Source: Laccaria trichodermophora
Lineage: Eukaryota; Basidiomycota; Agaricomycetes; Agaricales; Hydnangiaceae
Reading direction: 5' to 3'
NCBI GenBank assembly: GCA_018417955.1
Contig: JACTVC010000022.1
Span: 1-64,000 of the forward strand
Length of the DNA stretch: 64,000 nucleotides
The notes beneath the pieces are model-generated. The model did not search any database. It was not told the DNA's origin and saw only the letters and a program-made list of their open reading frames with translations. A program made the position numbers and the translations under genes. Below, in pieces: positions 1-12,231 of this stretch (within the stretch, counting starts at the first letter, position 1; the number at the start of each line of letters is the position of its first letter).

Positions 1-85
1 CCTAACCCTAACCTAACCCTAACCCTAACCTAACCCTAACCCTAACCCTAACCTAACCCTAACCCTAACCTAACCCTAACCCTAA
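1..85. repeat. Telomere, mixed 5/6-nt units
   Basis: Fifteen C-strand units run from base 1 without interruption: ten CCCTAA hexamers and five CCTAA pentamers. They read toward the chromosome interior, so base 1 is the physical chromosome end. The non-telomeric sequence starts abruptly at base 86. Short inverted telomere-like pieces (TTTAGGTTAGGTT near 98, AATAGGGTTAGGG near 132) follow directly. Confidence 0.97.
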
Positions 86-310
86 GTCACTTGGCGTTTA
101 GGTTAGGTTAAACCCTGACCCTAAGTCGGTAAATAGGGTTAGGGAACTTGACGTCGGGAAATGGACATCAGGAAATTATCAGTGGGAAGTTCACTTGGCC
201 CTTCTCACTTACCAATAACCCCCCTATCCAATCCCCACATATTTATCCTATAACCCATCCCCATTTTCTGCTTCTGGGTTAAGAATTGGCATGGTGATAC
301 ACCGTCAACC

Positions 311-830
311 CAATATATTCAGGGATGAATAAATGACCAAATTTACACCTCTAACAGTTCATTATGCTTCAATGGACTGTAGAAAAAAAGTTTCAGGGTG
401 TTCCGGCATCTGTGGAATATAATGTGACTATCCGTCCTCCCGCCCCACCCACTTCTGTATCTCCACAACGGGACTGCCAAACAACTTCAAATTTGGCATG
501 GAGCACCCCAATGTATCATTGGTTTTGTTCCAGGTCTCCCCAGAACCAAATATGGCCCAGTGAATATAATTCACGTATACGACACGCACACTCAAGCCAA
601 AGATATTCAGGGATGAACCAATGACCAAGGTAACACCTTTACCAGTCCACTATAGTTCAATGGAATGTACAAAAAATGTTTCAGGGTGTCTGGATATCTT
701 TGGAATATAATGTGACTATGCCTCCTCCTGCCCTATGCAGTTCTGTATCTCCACAACGGGACCGCCAAACAAGCTCAAATTTGGCATGGGACATCCTATT
801 GCATATATATTCCATTCTAAATACTCAACT
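311..830. repeat. Direct subtelomeric duplication, period about 288 bp
   Basis: A block starting near 311 recurs near 599. Shared landmarks are ATTCAGGGATGAA (317 and 605), TTTCAGGGTGT, GGAATATAATGTGACTAT and CTGTATCTCCACAACGGGAC. The copies differ at many single bases, so the duplication is not recent. The short reading frames inside follow the repeat and differ between copies, so they look like chance frames. Confidence 0.85.
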
Positions 831-2769
831 TTCAATTCTGAGAGATCATATAAACTATCCCATACTTTACAGATACTACTAATATGCCCCCCCATCATTT
901 CTAGATTTGTGTATGTGCTTTGCAATGGACAATTTGTGTTCCCCCCCCCTCTTGAGTGTTCAGATTTGTCTTCAGTCGTTTTGATCGGTCGGTCGTTGCA
1001 AAGGAAAAGTACTTGTAAGCCCTAACTCTCAAAGATGGAGGCAAGTTTTTTTCTCTCAGGTGGTGAGGTTAAAGCCTAACTCCCCTCAAAGGGTATTTTA
1101 GCCCTAACCATGGAAGGCAGCACAAGGTGGTCACACTCGCCTCTGGCTCGTGAGTTCTTCCATCAACCGAACAAGATGGTTCTTATGATCTTGGGCTCAG
1201 ATTCACCGACCCCCATGTGAAAATTTGTACAAAGGTGCGTCCACCCTACATCTTGCCGCCCACAAAAAAGCTAAGGGGGGTCGTGACATCTGAGGCCGAC
1301 GTCGACCAAATGCACTTGGCCCGAGGTCGGAAAAAAACACGACTTTTTTGAAAGATGGATTTTAGAAGGTCAGGAACGATCTGGCAAAAAATATTTTTTC
1401 TTACGTCAATGCTGAGCCAGGGTTGATGGACCCTGACGAAAAAAGCATGGACCCCAATGGGGTCGAATGATCTGAACCCACCCACAAAAAACGGGAGCCG
1501 GGGTCCAAGGGTGAGTGCACTTGGAAGCCGAGTGCGACTCTAATTAAGATAGACATCAATTCCATCCCATTGGGATCAGCCGGCGCACGTCTCTTGTGCA
1601 TAGAGCCCGCGATACCCAGAACTCTCTCCCGAAGATCCCTTCACCGTAGTGCAACACAACAAGTAAAGCGTACTTTACAGCTCCAAGTACTGCTGGACCA
1701 GCTGCAAAGACTTCCCGACGCGCAGTCAACACATCCGGACGAGCAGTCAACACCTCCACCTCCTGTTCCGGGAGAGTGAGTGAGGAGCTACAACAGCAGG
1801 CTGCATATTCCACACTTTATCGCGGAGCGGCGGCAGCCCTTGACTCTACATCTGCCTGAAACATCGTTGCTGCTGTTGTCGGTGATACCGAGGCGACGTC
1901 CCTTCGGCTCAAGCGTGGCGATACCCACGTTGGCTTTTCGGGGAAACTCAAAGGTCGATCACAGCGGCGACGAAGGCGTGAATTTGGACAAGTCCCTTGT
2001 GGCCGTTGATGTTCGTGGTGTTGGCAAGAGGAGAAACAATACTGCGATGAAGCTTGCTGGGAGGACTCGGACGAAGCGTGAGGTTGATATTGATACCGCA
2101 GCAAACAGTGTTGTCGGGGGAAAGTCTTGTGTGGCAAATACTGCTATTGTTGTCGATGACGTGTCGCTTGCCCTTGGCGCCCTTGAGAATCCTCAACCTG
2201 CCTCAGGCCCCCAGCCGACGAACATCCAAATTATTGGGACTCGTAGAAGCGCTATGCACCGCTTGTGGGTATCCGTTCCATAGGAAACCCCACGTCAGGC
2301 AGCAGTGAACGCACTACTTAGCGGCGAAAGGGAACTCGTCCCCATACCCAATCCCGTCTCTTCCCCTAGTAGTGGGCCGAAGTCGGATCTTCGAGTTCCG
2401 TTGACCTTCAATCGTTTTCCCCTCATTTACGCTCCCCCTCCCGACTCCTTTGTCCCTCCTCACCCCCTCAACAGGGAGACAAACATTTCGCTCCTCAACA
2501 GGCGAACAAGCGAGCATATCGAAATGCAAATTCTGCGGGAACCACCCACAGACCGCCTCCATTCGTCGTGCGCGTAGTTGCTATTAGCGTTGTTGGGATT
2601 TGTGGAAGCGTTTGGGTTTGGGAGGGGTAGGGGGAGGGGTGAGGTCGCGTGCGTCGTCGAAGGGTGGGAAGACCGATGAGACGAAGGATGTGTTTGAGGT
2701 GGTGGAGATAGAGGAGGGGGTAAAACTATTGTTATTGGTGTTGGAGCTGGAGATAGAGGTGGAGGGGGG
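831..2769. other. Gene-poor subtelomeric stretch
   Basis: I see no convincing gene. Telomere-like words (AAGCCCTAACTC, AGCCCTAACC) recur between 1015 and 1110. Overlapping frames occur on both strands between 1780 and 2310, the longest 167 codons on the plus strand at 1780-2283, but neither strand shows recognisable family motifs or an exon structure. From 2600 to 2770 the sequence is purine-rich and minus-strand frames there give only Pro/Ser-rich low-complexity peptide. Confidence 0.5.
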
Positions 2770-3756
2770 TCAGAGTGGAAGCGGAGTACGTGTTGGCAGT
2801 AGACTGGCATGTAAATGCGAAAACGAAGCACTCGTAGGCGAAAATGCAACGGCCGCGTTCCTCTTCAATCCGAGTCTGGGTGTGGAGGGCAATTTGACCG
2901 AAGTCGAGGTAGCTGGGGTGGGGGACGCCTCTTCCCGTTTATTCTCAACAGCCAACTGCTCCACCCATTCCACAAGCTTCCAATGCGCCGGAATAACGTT
3001 CTCACTCCTCTTCCTCGTCGCCTCCCTCGGGACATTCGTGAATTCCTTGATGAGATCATCCCACGTCCCAAATATCCCCGTCGTTTGTGCGAGGAGACAA
3101 TCGAAGGTTGGGTGAGGCGAGTATGCTGGTCGGTGGGATGTTGAGATCCGGAGAAGGACGTCGTTGAAATCTCTTAAGATTGCTTCGACGAGTGGAGAGT
3201 TCACGTTTGGGTAGGGGAATAGTCTGAGTTTTCTGTTTAGGTGGCGGATGGTTCGTGTACTTTGTCGAGATAGGTGGAGGGGAGGAGGTCGTTGAATGGT
3301 CATTAGTCGGTTTCACTGTTCCCATCGTTAGCGTTGACCAGATTAAAAATTGCGGAGGAGAGACCCACCAAGATCCGTAGCACCCGGTATCAGCTATAAA
3401 ACTGAGAACGTCTTTGCATTCCTCGGTGCATCCACAATCATCCCCACCTCCCTGCTCCTCAACTGCACCTCTATCCCGTCAAAGCGCCCTCTCGAGGCTC
3501 AACCAAAAGTTGATCTCTTGCGATTGCCGGAGGAAACATCTCTCCTGAGCGCGGTCACTGCTTGTATGGCTTTGATCCAGGCGTCGACGTGCGAGTGGAA
3601 AGGATTGAGGACGGTGAGTAGCTTTGAATCTTGATGGGATGTTGGTAGGATGTGATGGTACGCGAAGGTGACGTAGTTCGCCAGAACATCTTGCTGGTGT
3701 GATTTGAGGACTCGGACAAAAATGAGAGGGAAGGCTACTCCAGCACCGATTCGCAT
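2770..3756 (-). pseudogene. Eroded protein gene, family unknown
   Basis: Two minus-strand blocks look protein-like. The upstream block (3756-3499) contains SHQQDVLANYVTFAYHHILP and HSHVDAWIKAIQAVTALRRD. In the same frame it meets a TGA stop near 3500 and then continues as FDGIEVQLRSREVGMIVDAP. The downstream block (3303-2770) contains GTWDDLIKEFTNV and HWKLVEWVEQLAVE. No splice pair I tried removes the stop cleanly, so I call it a decayed gene; an unrecognised intron is the alternative. I do not recognise the family. The downstream end runs into Pro-rich low-complexity sequence. Confidence 0.4.
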
Positions 3757-3849
3757 GAACAGATAGATTGACAGCCTTGCGGAGTGCCGTCTCCCTGGTC
3801 CATATCCACAATGACGATGACCCTGAGTGTCGAAAAGCCAACGTCACGT

Positions 3850-4521
3850 AAATGGTTTGAGTTGGTGGATTTGGCGTATGTAGGAGGGAATTGCATCGAT
3901 TGCTTGTTTGGCAATCAGGTGAAACAAATATTCGCAGTAAGGTGCCATCGCGAATGTGGTCCTAGTTCAAAATAATAAGTTTTTCGTTCACATGTTTTAT
4001 CAACTTGTAGGTAATAGGGAGTCTGTCAACTATGAAGAAATACTCCTTCATAACTTTTCTCAAAGAAGCGGTAAAGCAACGGTAAAGAAAATACAAGAGG
4101 GTAACGAGCATGAACAAGCGGTTGGAATCTCGAAAGATCATAACACAGGCCGCAGCAGGGCAATCTTTGGATATAGGCAATGGCTTGCTGCTCAGATGGT
4201 TGCGTGGTTCATTTCCTTGGGACGATTAAGCTCATGCAAGTAAAAAGTCAAGTTGACATCCAGCAACTCAAACATCTAAATCGTCTGCGATTACCTGGCG
4301 GGCTTGCCTCCTCGACCGGAAATAGGATTTCTTTCCGTTGGCTGATCTGCGAGGAGAATCAGAAGCGCCATGCTCACCAAAATTATCTGCTCTCCCTGAA
4401 CTTCATGATTGAATGCAACGGTCAAAAATATAATTGATAGTGTTGCACAGTGTCCCTAAACATCACGAGGTAGCTAGCATCTTCCCTACACAGCAAAAAA
4501 AATCATTTCATGTCGATCAAA
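3850..4521. other. No gene seen
   Basis: This stretch lies between the eroded gene and the 3' end of the coiled-coil membrane protein gene. Only short unrelated frames are present and no RNA gene or repeat was recognised. Confidence 0.4.
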
Positions 4522-5670
4522 CTAGAGACAGTCGCCATCTACGATGTCCCAGATTCCAAAAACACCGCCAAAGTAACTCTGTTGTACAAGTAATCAGATT
4601 TGACGAAGCATAGTAGATAGGGAAAGCAAAACGCACATTAACGCAAGACATGGCGCCGTTGAAATGCAACCCATTGAAATCGGCTGGCGTGGAGGAGCAC
4701 ATGACGTTCCATCCGTCCGCGTAGTCGAGATTCATCAGGTGGGCGTCAAAGCGCTATCACAAGGAAACGTGTAAGTCGCGGCTGGGCTCGAGCAGAGATG
4801 ACATGTGCGTACCCGGAGACCAGATCCTGGAGCCGTGCATCCCTATGAAAAAATTTTCAGACAGACGTAGAGTCGTCTAGTCATCCACTGAACTTTATCC
4901 GTAAATCCTTCCCACCAAGGATGACACCCGCCTTCGTCAAAGTCGATTATCCAATGACCGTACACCCCATGATCCGCTCCCTACGAATTGAGTATTCAGT
5001 AACACTGGGAATGCCAGGAGTCAGCCAAACATACCTTATCCTCGCAATACGTCGGCTTCATCTTCCGACCATGAATCTCAATCTCCGAAGTCCAACACGC
5101 CTTCATAGGATCATAGCCACCAATCAAGGGGCCCATCTTCGCCCAATACTTCCTCGTCCCATAACGTTCGCAATGCTGCGAGCTCTCCAATGCCAACCAA
5201 TGAATTTGAGCACGCTGCCTCGCCTCCTCCTCAGCCTCCCATTGACGACGCCTCTCTTCCGCCTCCTCTTGCTCCCTCTCCCATCTTCGGCGTTCAGCCT
5301 CCCTTTGACGACGCCTCTCCGCTGCCTCCTCTTGTTCCCGTTGCCGTTCTCGCTCCTCTTCGGCCTCCCTTTGACGACGCCTCTCTGCTGCCTCCTCTTG
5401 CTCCCTTTGCCACTCCCTCTCCTCTTCGGCCTCCCTCTGGCGACGCCTCTCTGCCGCCTCCTCTCGCTCCCTGAGACGCTCCCTCTCCCATCCTCGGCGC
5501 TCAGCCTCCCATTGGCGCCGAATGTAGTCTCGTACAGCGGGGTCGTATATGTTTTGAGAGGTGGCGTATTGAATCGAGGCGCCGACGAATCCACCGATCA
5601 TAAATGCGAGGATTGTGAGGATAATGAAGGTTGCGCACGAGTCACCTCTTAAGCGCCTGGGTTCTTTCAA
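4522..5670 (-). CDS. Single-pass membrane coiled-coil protein, Agaricomycete family
   Basis: The five-exon model (5670-5035, 4980-4867, 4842-4813, 4753-4637, 4578-4522) closes in frame to 317 residues; each exon is a multiple of three and each intron has GT..AG ends. A hydrophobic segment, IILTILAFMIGGFVGASI, sits near residues 16-33. Residues about 58-150 are a charged coiled coil with three near-identical units built on EEAAERRRQREAEEE. The C-terminal half has conserved Trp/Cys landmarks: HWLALESSQHCERYGTRKYW, GVYGHWIIDFDEGGCHPWW, GCTAPGSG, and DGWNVMCSSTPADFNG. I recall this C-terminal pattern as a common, multi-copy family of unknown role in Agaricomycetes. The short tail before the membrane segment suggests a type II orientation, which is inference. 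Plus-strand frames across the coiled coil are its mirror. Confidence 0.8.
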
Positions 5671-8600
5671 GGCTGGTTGTTAGATGATGATGATTCAGTC
5701 GGGGTGAGAAGCGATGACGATACCATCTATATTTTGTGAACAACGCGAAGGTGGGATCAAGGGATCGCGCTCCGAGCCATCTACACCACGATATGAGGGT
5801 GGCGAAGATGATACGCTGTGGTAAGGCGGTGGTGGACTAGACGATGGATGGTTAGTTTTATATCATTGCATGAGGAGTGGCAACGACATACATGGTCGAG
5901 GAGGGCGCCCTCTGCCTTGATCGTGTCATAGACGTTGCAGATGAGGGGAGGGTGAGAGTTGAATTGATTCAAGCAGCTCTGGATTATGTAACGCCCACGC
6001 CACTCTACCTCTCACCCCTTGAACGTTTGAACTCTCACCAATCTCACACTTCGAGTCAAAGGGCGAGTTCTTTTTTGTTCCACATTATCAGGAACAGCTA
6101 ACTCGAGATGACCCACTAGATTAGTACAAGTCGAGACTGCCGAACATTTTACAACGCCGTGTTGTAGACGCGGCGTGGGTACGAAGTTCAATCTTCTTGT
6201 TCGATTCTGAGGCAAACATTCTTTGCAGAACCTTGCATGGAGACCGTCACGAACGACATCGGACATCGGGGCAAGTCTAGGCTGACACACTCAGTTTTCC
6301 ATGGTGAGTTGATCACGATTTACCGGTTCAAATGTTGCTCAAAAATTTTCAAGGTACATATCTGCCACCATGTGCTGTACCACAACTTCCGCAATTTCGC
6401 ATGAGGAAGTTGCTTTTTATGCCCGTCAGATCCCCCCACCCCTCACGTAACATGAGCGTGCATCACTTATCAATCAACGCGAACTCGGAGCGTGAGTTAG
6501 GTACGTCATTGCGTGTCGCTTTCTCTCTGAACTTGCTGAATCGCCTCGATTTGAAGGTGATTAATATTATTCGACACAATGCACAATGCATGCGTAACAT
6601 TATAAAATCCTGTCCTACGATCTCCGAACGCCTTTGGAAAGGTGCTCAGGGTGTGGCAGTGGTCAGGTCTTCACCTCTCGGTTGGATGTGATAACACCTG
6701 GTTTTTGGCGGTGAATCCCCTTCTCAACGTTACAATCCCACTTTTCTGCTAACCTCTCAAGATCTCACACCTCACTTTTCCCCAAAAATCTTTGTTCGGG
6801 ACTACGTTCCGCCACCCCTTTGTTAGTATCTATCATTTTGGATTTTTGGGGGTCCTGAGAAAGCTGACATTTCGCAGATAATCCGCAGCTTCAAAGTCCC
6901 AATCTTGGCAGGGATAATGAGTGCAAGTATTTCTTATTGATCTTCAGTGACCTTTATTTGGCGTTGGCAACGCCATGGTTGGAAACATATGCATGGACCT
7001 ACAAAATTTGGGCGTACGTCATTCTCGACTGAGTTTGCAAATGTGATTATCAAAATTTTCTTATCGTTAGAACCCCCCATGTCTGCCGCAAAGGCTCTGG
7101 AACAACTCGTCGCCGACTAGCTCTTCCTCATCACGACCATCGCCTTCCTGCCGCCGTCACCACCCTGAAAACCCAACCTCCCCAAGCCTAAACTCCGCCC
7201 CACCCCCCTTCCACACAACCCTTTCCTCGGCTTGGACGTGCTCAAAGATCACCTCAATCGGGGAAGTCACATCCAAATACGAAATCAAGCAGAGTCGAAA
7301 TTAAGCACAGTCTGCTATTGGCGTATGAGATTTATGAGAATATCTCAAAAATCTAACCGTTCACCAGGATCAAGCTGAGCGCACGCTTGTTTTATTTCAT
7401 GAACGACAGCCTTCAGGCGAGCCGCTCCCTCCGCCTCCAGCACATCACAATCTCAACGCTGTAGCGGAGCGGTGTCAGTGACTAGCTGATTGTCTGCGAC
7501 ACACAGAGGCCACGGAGGATCGGTGATATTCACCTTTCAAATGCAACCCACCTTTACGGTGAGTGCGTAACCTCCGCGTTGTGAGCCAGCCACTAACACT
7601 TCTTGTTCATCTCCGCAGGTCTACAAAGGCTTCCTCGAGGGATATCCGCATCCATCATATGCCTTTCATCAACCGCCTCCCCATCGAATTTTCGTGAATT
7701 ACCTTCTGCTTTCCCGTTTTAGATGTAGCGATGAGGATGTCCTTCCGTTATCTCGCCGCGCGCTTAGTTGTGTTTGCTCCTGTGAAGTACCATCGTCACT
7801 TCTATCCCAAGACTGTGGACAGCCGTCGTCAATTTCGTTGCCGTTCCTCCCCGTTGGATAGTCCGATACGTGACATTGCACGTCGACATGCAGCCGTCCA
7901 CCTCTCCATGATAACACGGACCGAAAGTGGTTCCTACGTGGCACCTGTGCGTAACTATTCACACCGAGGTTATTGAACCGTCGCACTAAAAGACCCTCCA
8001 GGACGTTGAATTCCAGACGAAGGTTTGAGTTTAGATCGCAAGCAAAGTATGTCGTCGATTGCCATGGGAGCCAGAACTAACGCAGGAGTAGGTGAGTTTA
8101 TACATCTCCACCATGATCACTCGCTCGTTGCTTATCGTTACATACAGTCCGACGACGCCAGTGCACTCCGAAAGAGCTCCACAGGCCACCGTCGCTCAAG
8201 TGAGAGACACCAGTCCGATCATTTCTGTGGTAAGTTATCACCACTCCTTCGTGCCTGTCCATACCCTTTCACATTAGGCATTCCATCCACGAAGACACCA
8301 CGCACAGCGCATACATACCATTACAAAGTCCCGTCAAACTTACCTGCTTTAGTGACCGCGCTTGGACAGTACGGAGGCGTAACGAGCGTTTGGTCATCTC
8401 TCTCTCAATATCCCCCGTTGTCTCTATCGTGACCAGCTACGTGATTCCTACGGTCTACAATGTAAGCGATGATTCATGCGCACTCATACCTCACGTCCTC
8501 TCTCCTAGTTCGCGACATACCATATCCGGCGTCTCATGAGGCTGTTTTATCAGGGGATCGAATCGCATAGTGCCATAGGACATGTCCGTCCTCACTTGCC

Positions 8601-9073
8601 TGCATATATCAACTATCCCATAAGATTCTATCGCCGGGGAAAGCATATCAGTTTTCATGCAGTTGTCACTTACGGATGTTGGGTGTGGTGTTTCATATCT
8701 ACCTCTACCTATTCATCAACGTTAACGTCGTAGCCGCCAGACTCCAGTCCAAGTATGTTTTGTTGATCCCAACTCCTACGCGGAATGCACGCCCTGCTTT
8801 CTCAGACAGCACCGCCAATGTCGCAGCAGCAGAAAACAGTCAATTCGACAGCATAAGATTGGAGAACAACGCCTCGGGGTAACATACAAAATATCGAAAG
8901 AAGAAATTGTACAACGATGACGATTTTATGCATTGTAAGTAAATGATTCATAGTGGGTAGAACGAAATTAGTGATGGGGGTGTAATATAATCGACGTCAA
9001 GTCCGACAAACGAGGATAAGCATAGCATAAGAAAATCGAAAAAGGTTAACATACTCAATTCACCACTTTCACC
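5671..9073. other. Gene-poor stretch with weak frames
   Basis: No gene could be supported over 3.4 kb. Short frames occur at 6332-6691 (+), 8025-8432 (+) and 8536-8882 (+). The 8676-8882 frame begins with a hydrophobic run (VVFHIYLYLFINVNVVAARL) and could be a relic of a membrane protein, but the surr. frames are broken by stops. Sequence around 7080-7230 is C-rich and frame-less. I saw no RNA gene. Confidence 0.4.
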
Positions 9074-10346
9074 CTACGCCTTGCCCAAAACAGCATCCAA
9101 CCTCTCTTCCAACCCCATGCCAAGCCCCTGCCTCTCCCACTCCCCACCAACATTATCCAACAACGCAATACTATCCCTCTTCCCAGGATGCGTCACTCCA
9201 CCCCTTATACTCGACCTCTCACTCGTCAATCCACCCCCAGAAACGATCCCCAACCCACTAACACCAGGTATATGCGGGGGTGGCTCCGAAGTAGACGCGG
9301 ACGTAGTCAGAGACGAAAGGGGGAGCGTCGACGTCGGAGTGGATGAAAGTAAATCCGAATACGACATGAACGAAAGGCGTTTCTTTGCTGCGTGTGTCGG
9401 AGACGGGGGATGAGAAGACGGTAAAAGGGGGGAGGACCCCGCATTGGGGCTATTCGTATTAGAAGCATGTTGGAAGGGTGCGTTTGGCTCTGGAAGCGAC
9501 GCAAGCGGGTGTTCTTGCGCAGTGGTCGTAGTAGGTGAAGCCGAAGACGACGAACTACCGATCGACGACGTAGTCGAAAAGTACGCCGAAGTAGGGGTAA
9601 CGAGGGACGGCGTCGACGCCACCGTCGCTGTCGTCGAATCCGTCTGCGTCTGGATCGTAGGCCTGACCGCTGGAAGCTGGGTGGGTGAGACGGGAGGGAC
9701 GGTAGTCGGGCTCAAAAGGAGGTTATGGACGGGTACACCCGCAGCGGACACGTTCCTCGCACCCAACGGACTAGGACTCCTACTCCTAAAACTCAACGGG
9801 CTAGCAAGCCCACTGCTCCTCGCCGCAGGAGCCTCCACAGAAACCTGTTCCTCCGCATGCGAGTCGTCAATAGACGCCAAGATGGACGCAGCAGAGTCCA
9901 GAACAGACGGAACGGACTGCTCCAGCTGTTCAGTCGACTTTGCGCGTGATACCCTGTGGGGGTTGGGCGGGTGATGGGGGAGTGTAGGCGGAGAAGGGAT
10001 AACGGGAGGTTCGATGTCCCGTTCGAAGATCGCCGATGAAGACGAGCGGCTGTGGGTTATCGTGTCAGATCGGGAGGGGTACATGTGAGGGGCAAGAAAA
10101 AGACACGTACACCGAGGTAGGCGATGAAGGGATTGAGTTGGGTGAACGTGATCCGAGTCGGGGTTCGTTTGTGCGTAGGCCGCGTTGGGGGTGTTTTGTA
10201 GGTGAGCCGAGGTTGGATGTCATATGGCGTAAATCGACGGCTGGAGGAGAGTGGGCACGAAGAGTGGCTGTAGAACTCGTTAGTAGTGGCATGCGGAATG
10301 AACAGGAAGAAGACTTGCGAGAGAGGGATTCTGGTGATGATGCCAT
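9074..10346 (-). CDS. Ser/Pro-rich, probably disordered protein
   Basis: Two exons, 10346-10111 and 10049-9074, are joined by a 61-bp intron (GTACGT donor, CACAG acceptor) and give 403 residues. The chosen start (MASSPESLSRKSSS) is the first ATG that avoids an unlikely upstream leader; an ATG at 10451 in the same frame is the alternative. The protein is almost wholly low complexity, rich in Ser, Pro and Thr, with SP/TP sites throughout. Landmarks include SSSSAIFERDIEPP, TEQLEQSVPSVLDSAASIL, KKRLSFMSYSDLLSS and a C-terminal WERQGLGMGLEERLDAVLG. The composition and the dense phospho-acceptor sites suggest a regulated scaffold or signalling protein, but this is inference. I recall similar uncharacterised basidiomycete proteins with the same C-terminus. 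Confidence 0.75.
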
Positions 10347-10651
10347 GATGGTAGACGATAGACGACAGAAAGGTGGTTGATTGTGGTGGTTGATATGAAG
10401 GACGTGTTGTGGTGTTACTTGAACAAGAACGAAAGACAACGGATCCTGCAACCATCGTCACGCCCTTTGTCATCACATAATATTCCGTCCGTGTTTGACT
10501 CTGTTGACCAACAGTCCACTCCAGCGATTTCTTATCTTCCTGGAACACTATCGCTGCATTTACGATCTGCTAGGAGACAGCACACCATCGATTCATCTAT
10601 CATCATTGATGAGCGCGCGATATGATCTGCCAAACACAGCACATCTCAACT

Positions 10652-10724
10652 TCCTTCTTAGCTCAGTTGGTAGAGCGCGTCACTAGTAATGACGAGGTCA
10701 GTCGTTCAAGTCGGCTAGAAGGAA
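10652..10724 (+). tRNA. tRNA-Thr (anticodon AGT), intact copy
   Basis: A full 73-nt cloverleaf without intron. The acceptor stem TCCTTCT/AGAAGGA pairs perfectly and the discriminator is A. The D-stem is GCTC/GAGC with loop AGTTGGTA, the anticodon stem CGTCA/TGACG with loop CTAGTAA, and the T-arm AGTCG-TTCAAGT-CGGCT. The internal promoter boxes are good (A box TAGCTCAGTTGG). A T-run (ACTTTTCC) follows at once as a weak Pol III terminator. This is the only copy of the array with no structural defect. Confidence 0.93.
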
Positions 10725-11374
10725 CTTTTCCAACGTTGCCCTCTTGATTTCTTGATTTCATCTCGACCGACATGCAAATCGCTAGCAGCAAAATAACTCA
10801 ATTTACATGTTCAAGACGCCAGGCAGTCTTATGCAAGTCCCGACTGGAGGCACTCAGCTACCTTGTTTTTACAGACACGAATCTTTGTTGGCAACAAACC
10901 GCGATCACCTCGCATCAGCGAAGAAATCAACGTTTTCCCTAGCCTGCTTCAGGTACGTCCTCCCTCAGCTTTCTCTGTAAGTTACAACATTCTCGACTGT
11001 ATTACTCTAGGGTGATCGCGGGAATCTCGCTCAGCCCAACTCTATCTCAAGGCTCGAGCGCTCACTAGTCACTGCTTATCCTCCTCCACGCCTCCCGCGT
11101 TTCGTAGATTGGCACTATCACGATCCTCCGCCCATCAATACATTGACGGACTCACGATACATACTGATAAGCGTCTTCGCGCTCCCATTACTTGAATCCT
11201 AAACAGCAACACGGCTATAGCTATCTGGAACGTGTCTTCGATTCAATCACCTCCGAACGTTTTAATACTTACGCCGCCTCCGGTCAACAAATTAATCTAG
11301 GACAGATTCACTGGCAGTTTACGCACATTCCAAATGAGTCGATACTACTGGAGTGAGTACATCCTTACACAAGA

Positions 11375-11457
11375 TCCTTCTTCGCTCAGTTGGTAAGTAG
11401 AGCGCGTCACTAGTATTAGTAATGACGAGGTCAGTCGTTCAAGTCGGCTAGAAGGAA
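11375..11457 (+). tRNA. tRNA-Thr (AGT) copy 2 with 6-nt insert at 37/38, damaged D-loop
   Basis: The acceptor, anticodon and T stems are identical to copy 1. The anticodon loop carries six extra bases (TTAGTA, 11416-11421), placed so that removing them restores loop CTAGTAA exactly. The D-loop has a 4-nt insertion and A-box position 2 is changed (TCGCTCAG). A tRNA-type intron of 6 nt would be extremely short. The D-loop enlargement argues that this copy is impaired or a pseudogene. Confidence 0.7.
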
Positions 11458-11829
11458 CTCTTCCCCCCCCTGACTTCGTTTTTTGCTCTGGACCGACAGC
11501 TAGCAGACAAGCAATACAAGTTACGTGTTCAAGGCGCCAAGCAGTGTTATGCAAGTCCCGAATTGGAGGGGGGAAAGATCAATCCGTTCGTTCGCATCGC
11601 ATTCTTCTCAGCTAACAAGTTTTTACAGACACGACTCTTTGAGTTACTTATTACTGACAACAAACCGCGATCAAGTAATCACATCATGGCTTTATTTTCT
11701 CCCTCGGAACAGCGAAGAGGTCAACGTTTTCCCTAGCTACTAGCCCGCTCCAAGTAGTGCGTGATACCTCAACTTTCTTTGTAAGTTACACCAGTCTCGA
11801 TTGTATAACTCTAGCGTGATCGCGTACTC

Positions 11830-12231
11830 GCACCCGACACGCGAATCCCTCCGCATCACTTCCATGGTACAAAAACACTCTCCTGCATGTGGACACCGAC
11901 ACTGCAAATCTCGCTTAGCCCAACTCTCTCTCAAGGCTCAGCGCTCACTAGCGCTCACTGCTTTCCCCCCCCGCAACAGCTCTATCACGATCCTCGGCCC
12001 ATCATTACATTGGCGGACACGCGATACACTGTACCTGTAAGCGCCCGCTTGCACTCAACGCGTCACCTGTACTTGAATACCAAACAGCTAGTCGTCCGAA
12101 TCGGCTGTAGCGATCTGGAATGCGTCTTCGATTTAATCGCGTCTGGCTCGGAACGCAATCAATTAATCCAGGAAGGATTCACACTTTCAATGCTCCAACC
12201 ATCAAGTTCTGGTTTACGTACGTTCCAATAA
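11830..12231 (+). pseudogene. Exon-like frames inside spacer of unit 2
   Basis: A frame ending at 12231 can be spliced at GT(12031 region)..CAG to give TRYTVP followed by LVVRIGCSDLECVFDLIASG and a stop after GLRTFQ. The equivalent terminal segment exists in units 1 and 3, but the frame is broken there: unit 1 has the donor mutated to AT and a stop in the upstream exon. The unit therefore seems to have carried the 3' part of a small protein gene beside the tRNA. I do not recognise the family, and copy 2 may itself be non-functional. Confidence 0.3.

Noticed and set aside
1780..2283. 167-codon plus-strand frame as a gene
   Set aside because: No start context, no motif and an overlapping minus-strand frame of similar quality; kept only as gene-poor DNA.
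4921..5652. Plus-strand 243-codon Leu/Pro-rich frame
   Set aside because: Mirror of the minus-strand coiled-coil gene, whose five exons close in frame and carry family motifs.
9444..9974. Plus-strand 176-codon frame
   Set aside because: Antisense of the Ser/Pro-rich exon; its composition is just the complement of Ser/Thr codons.
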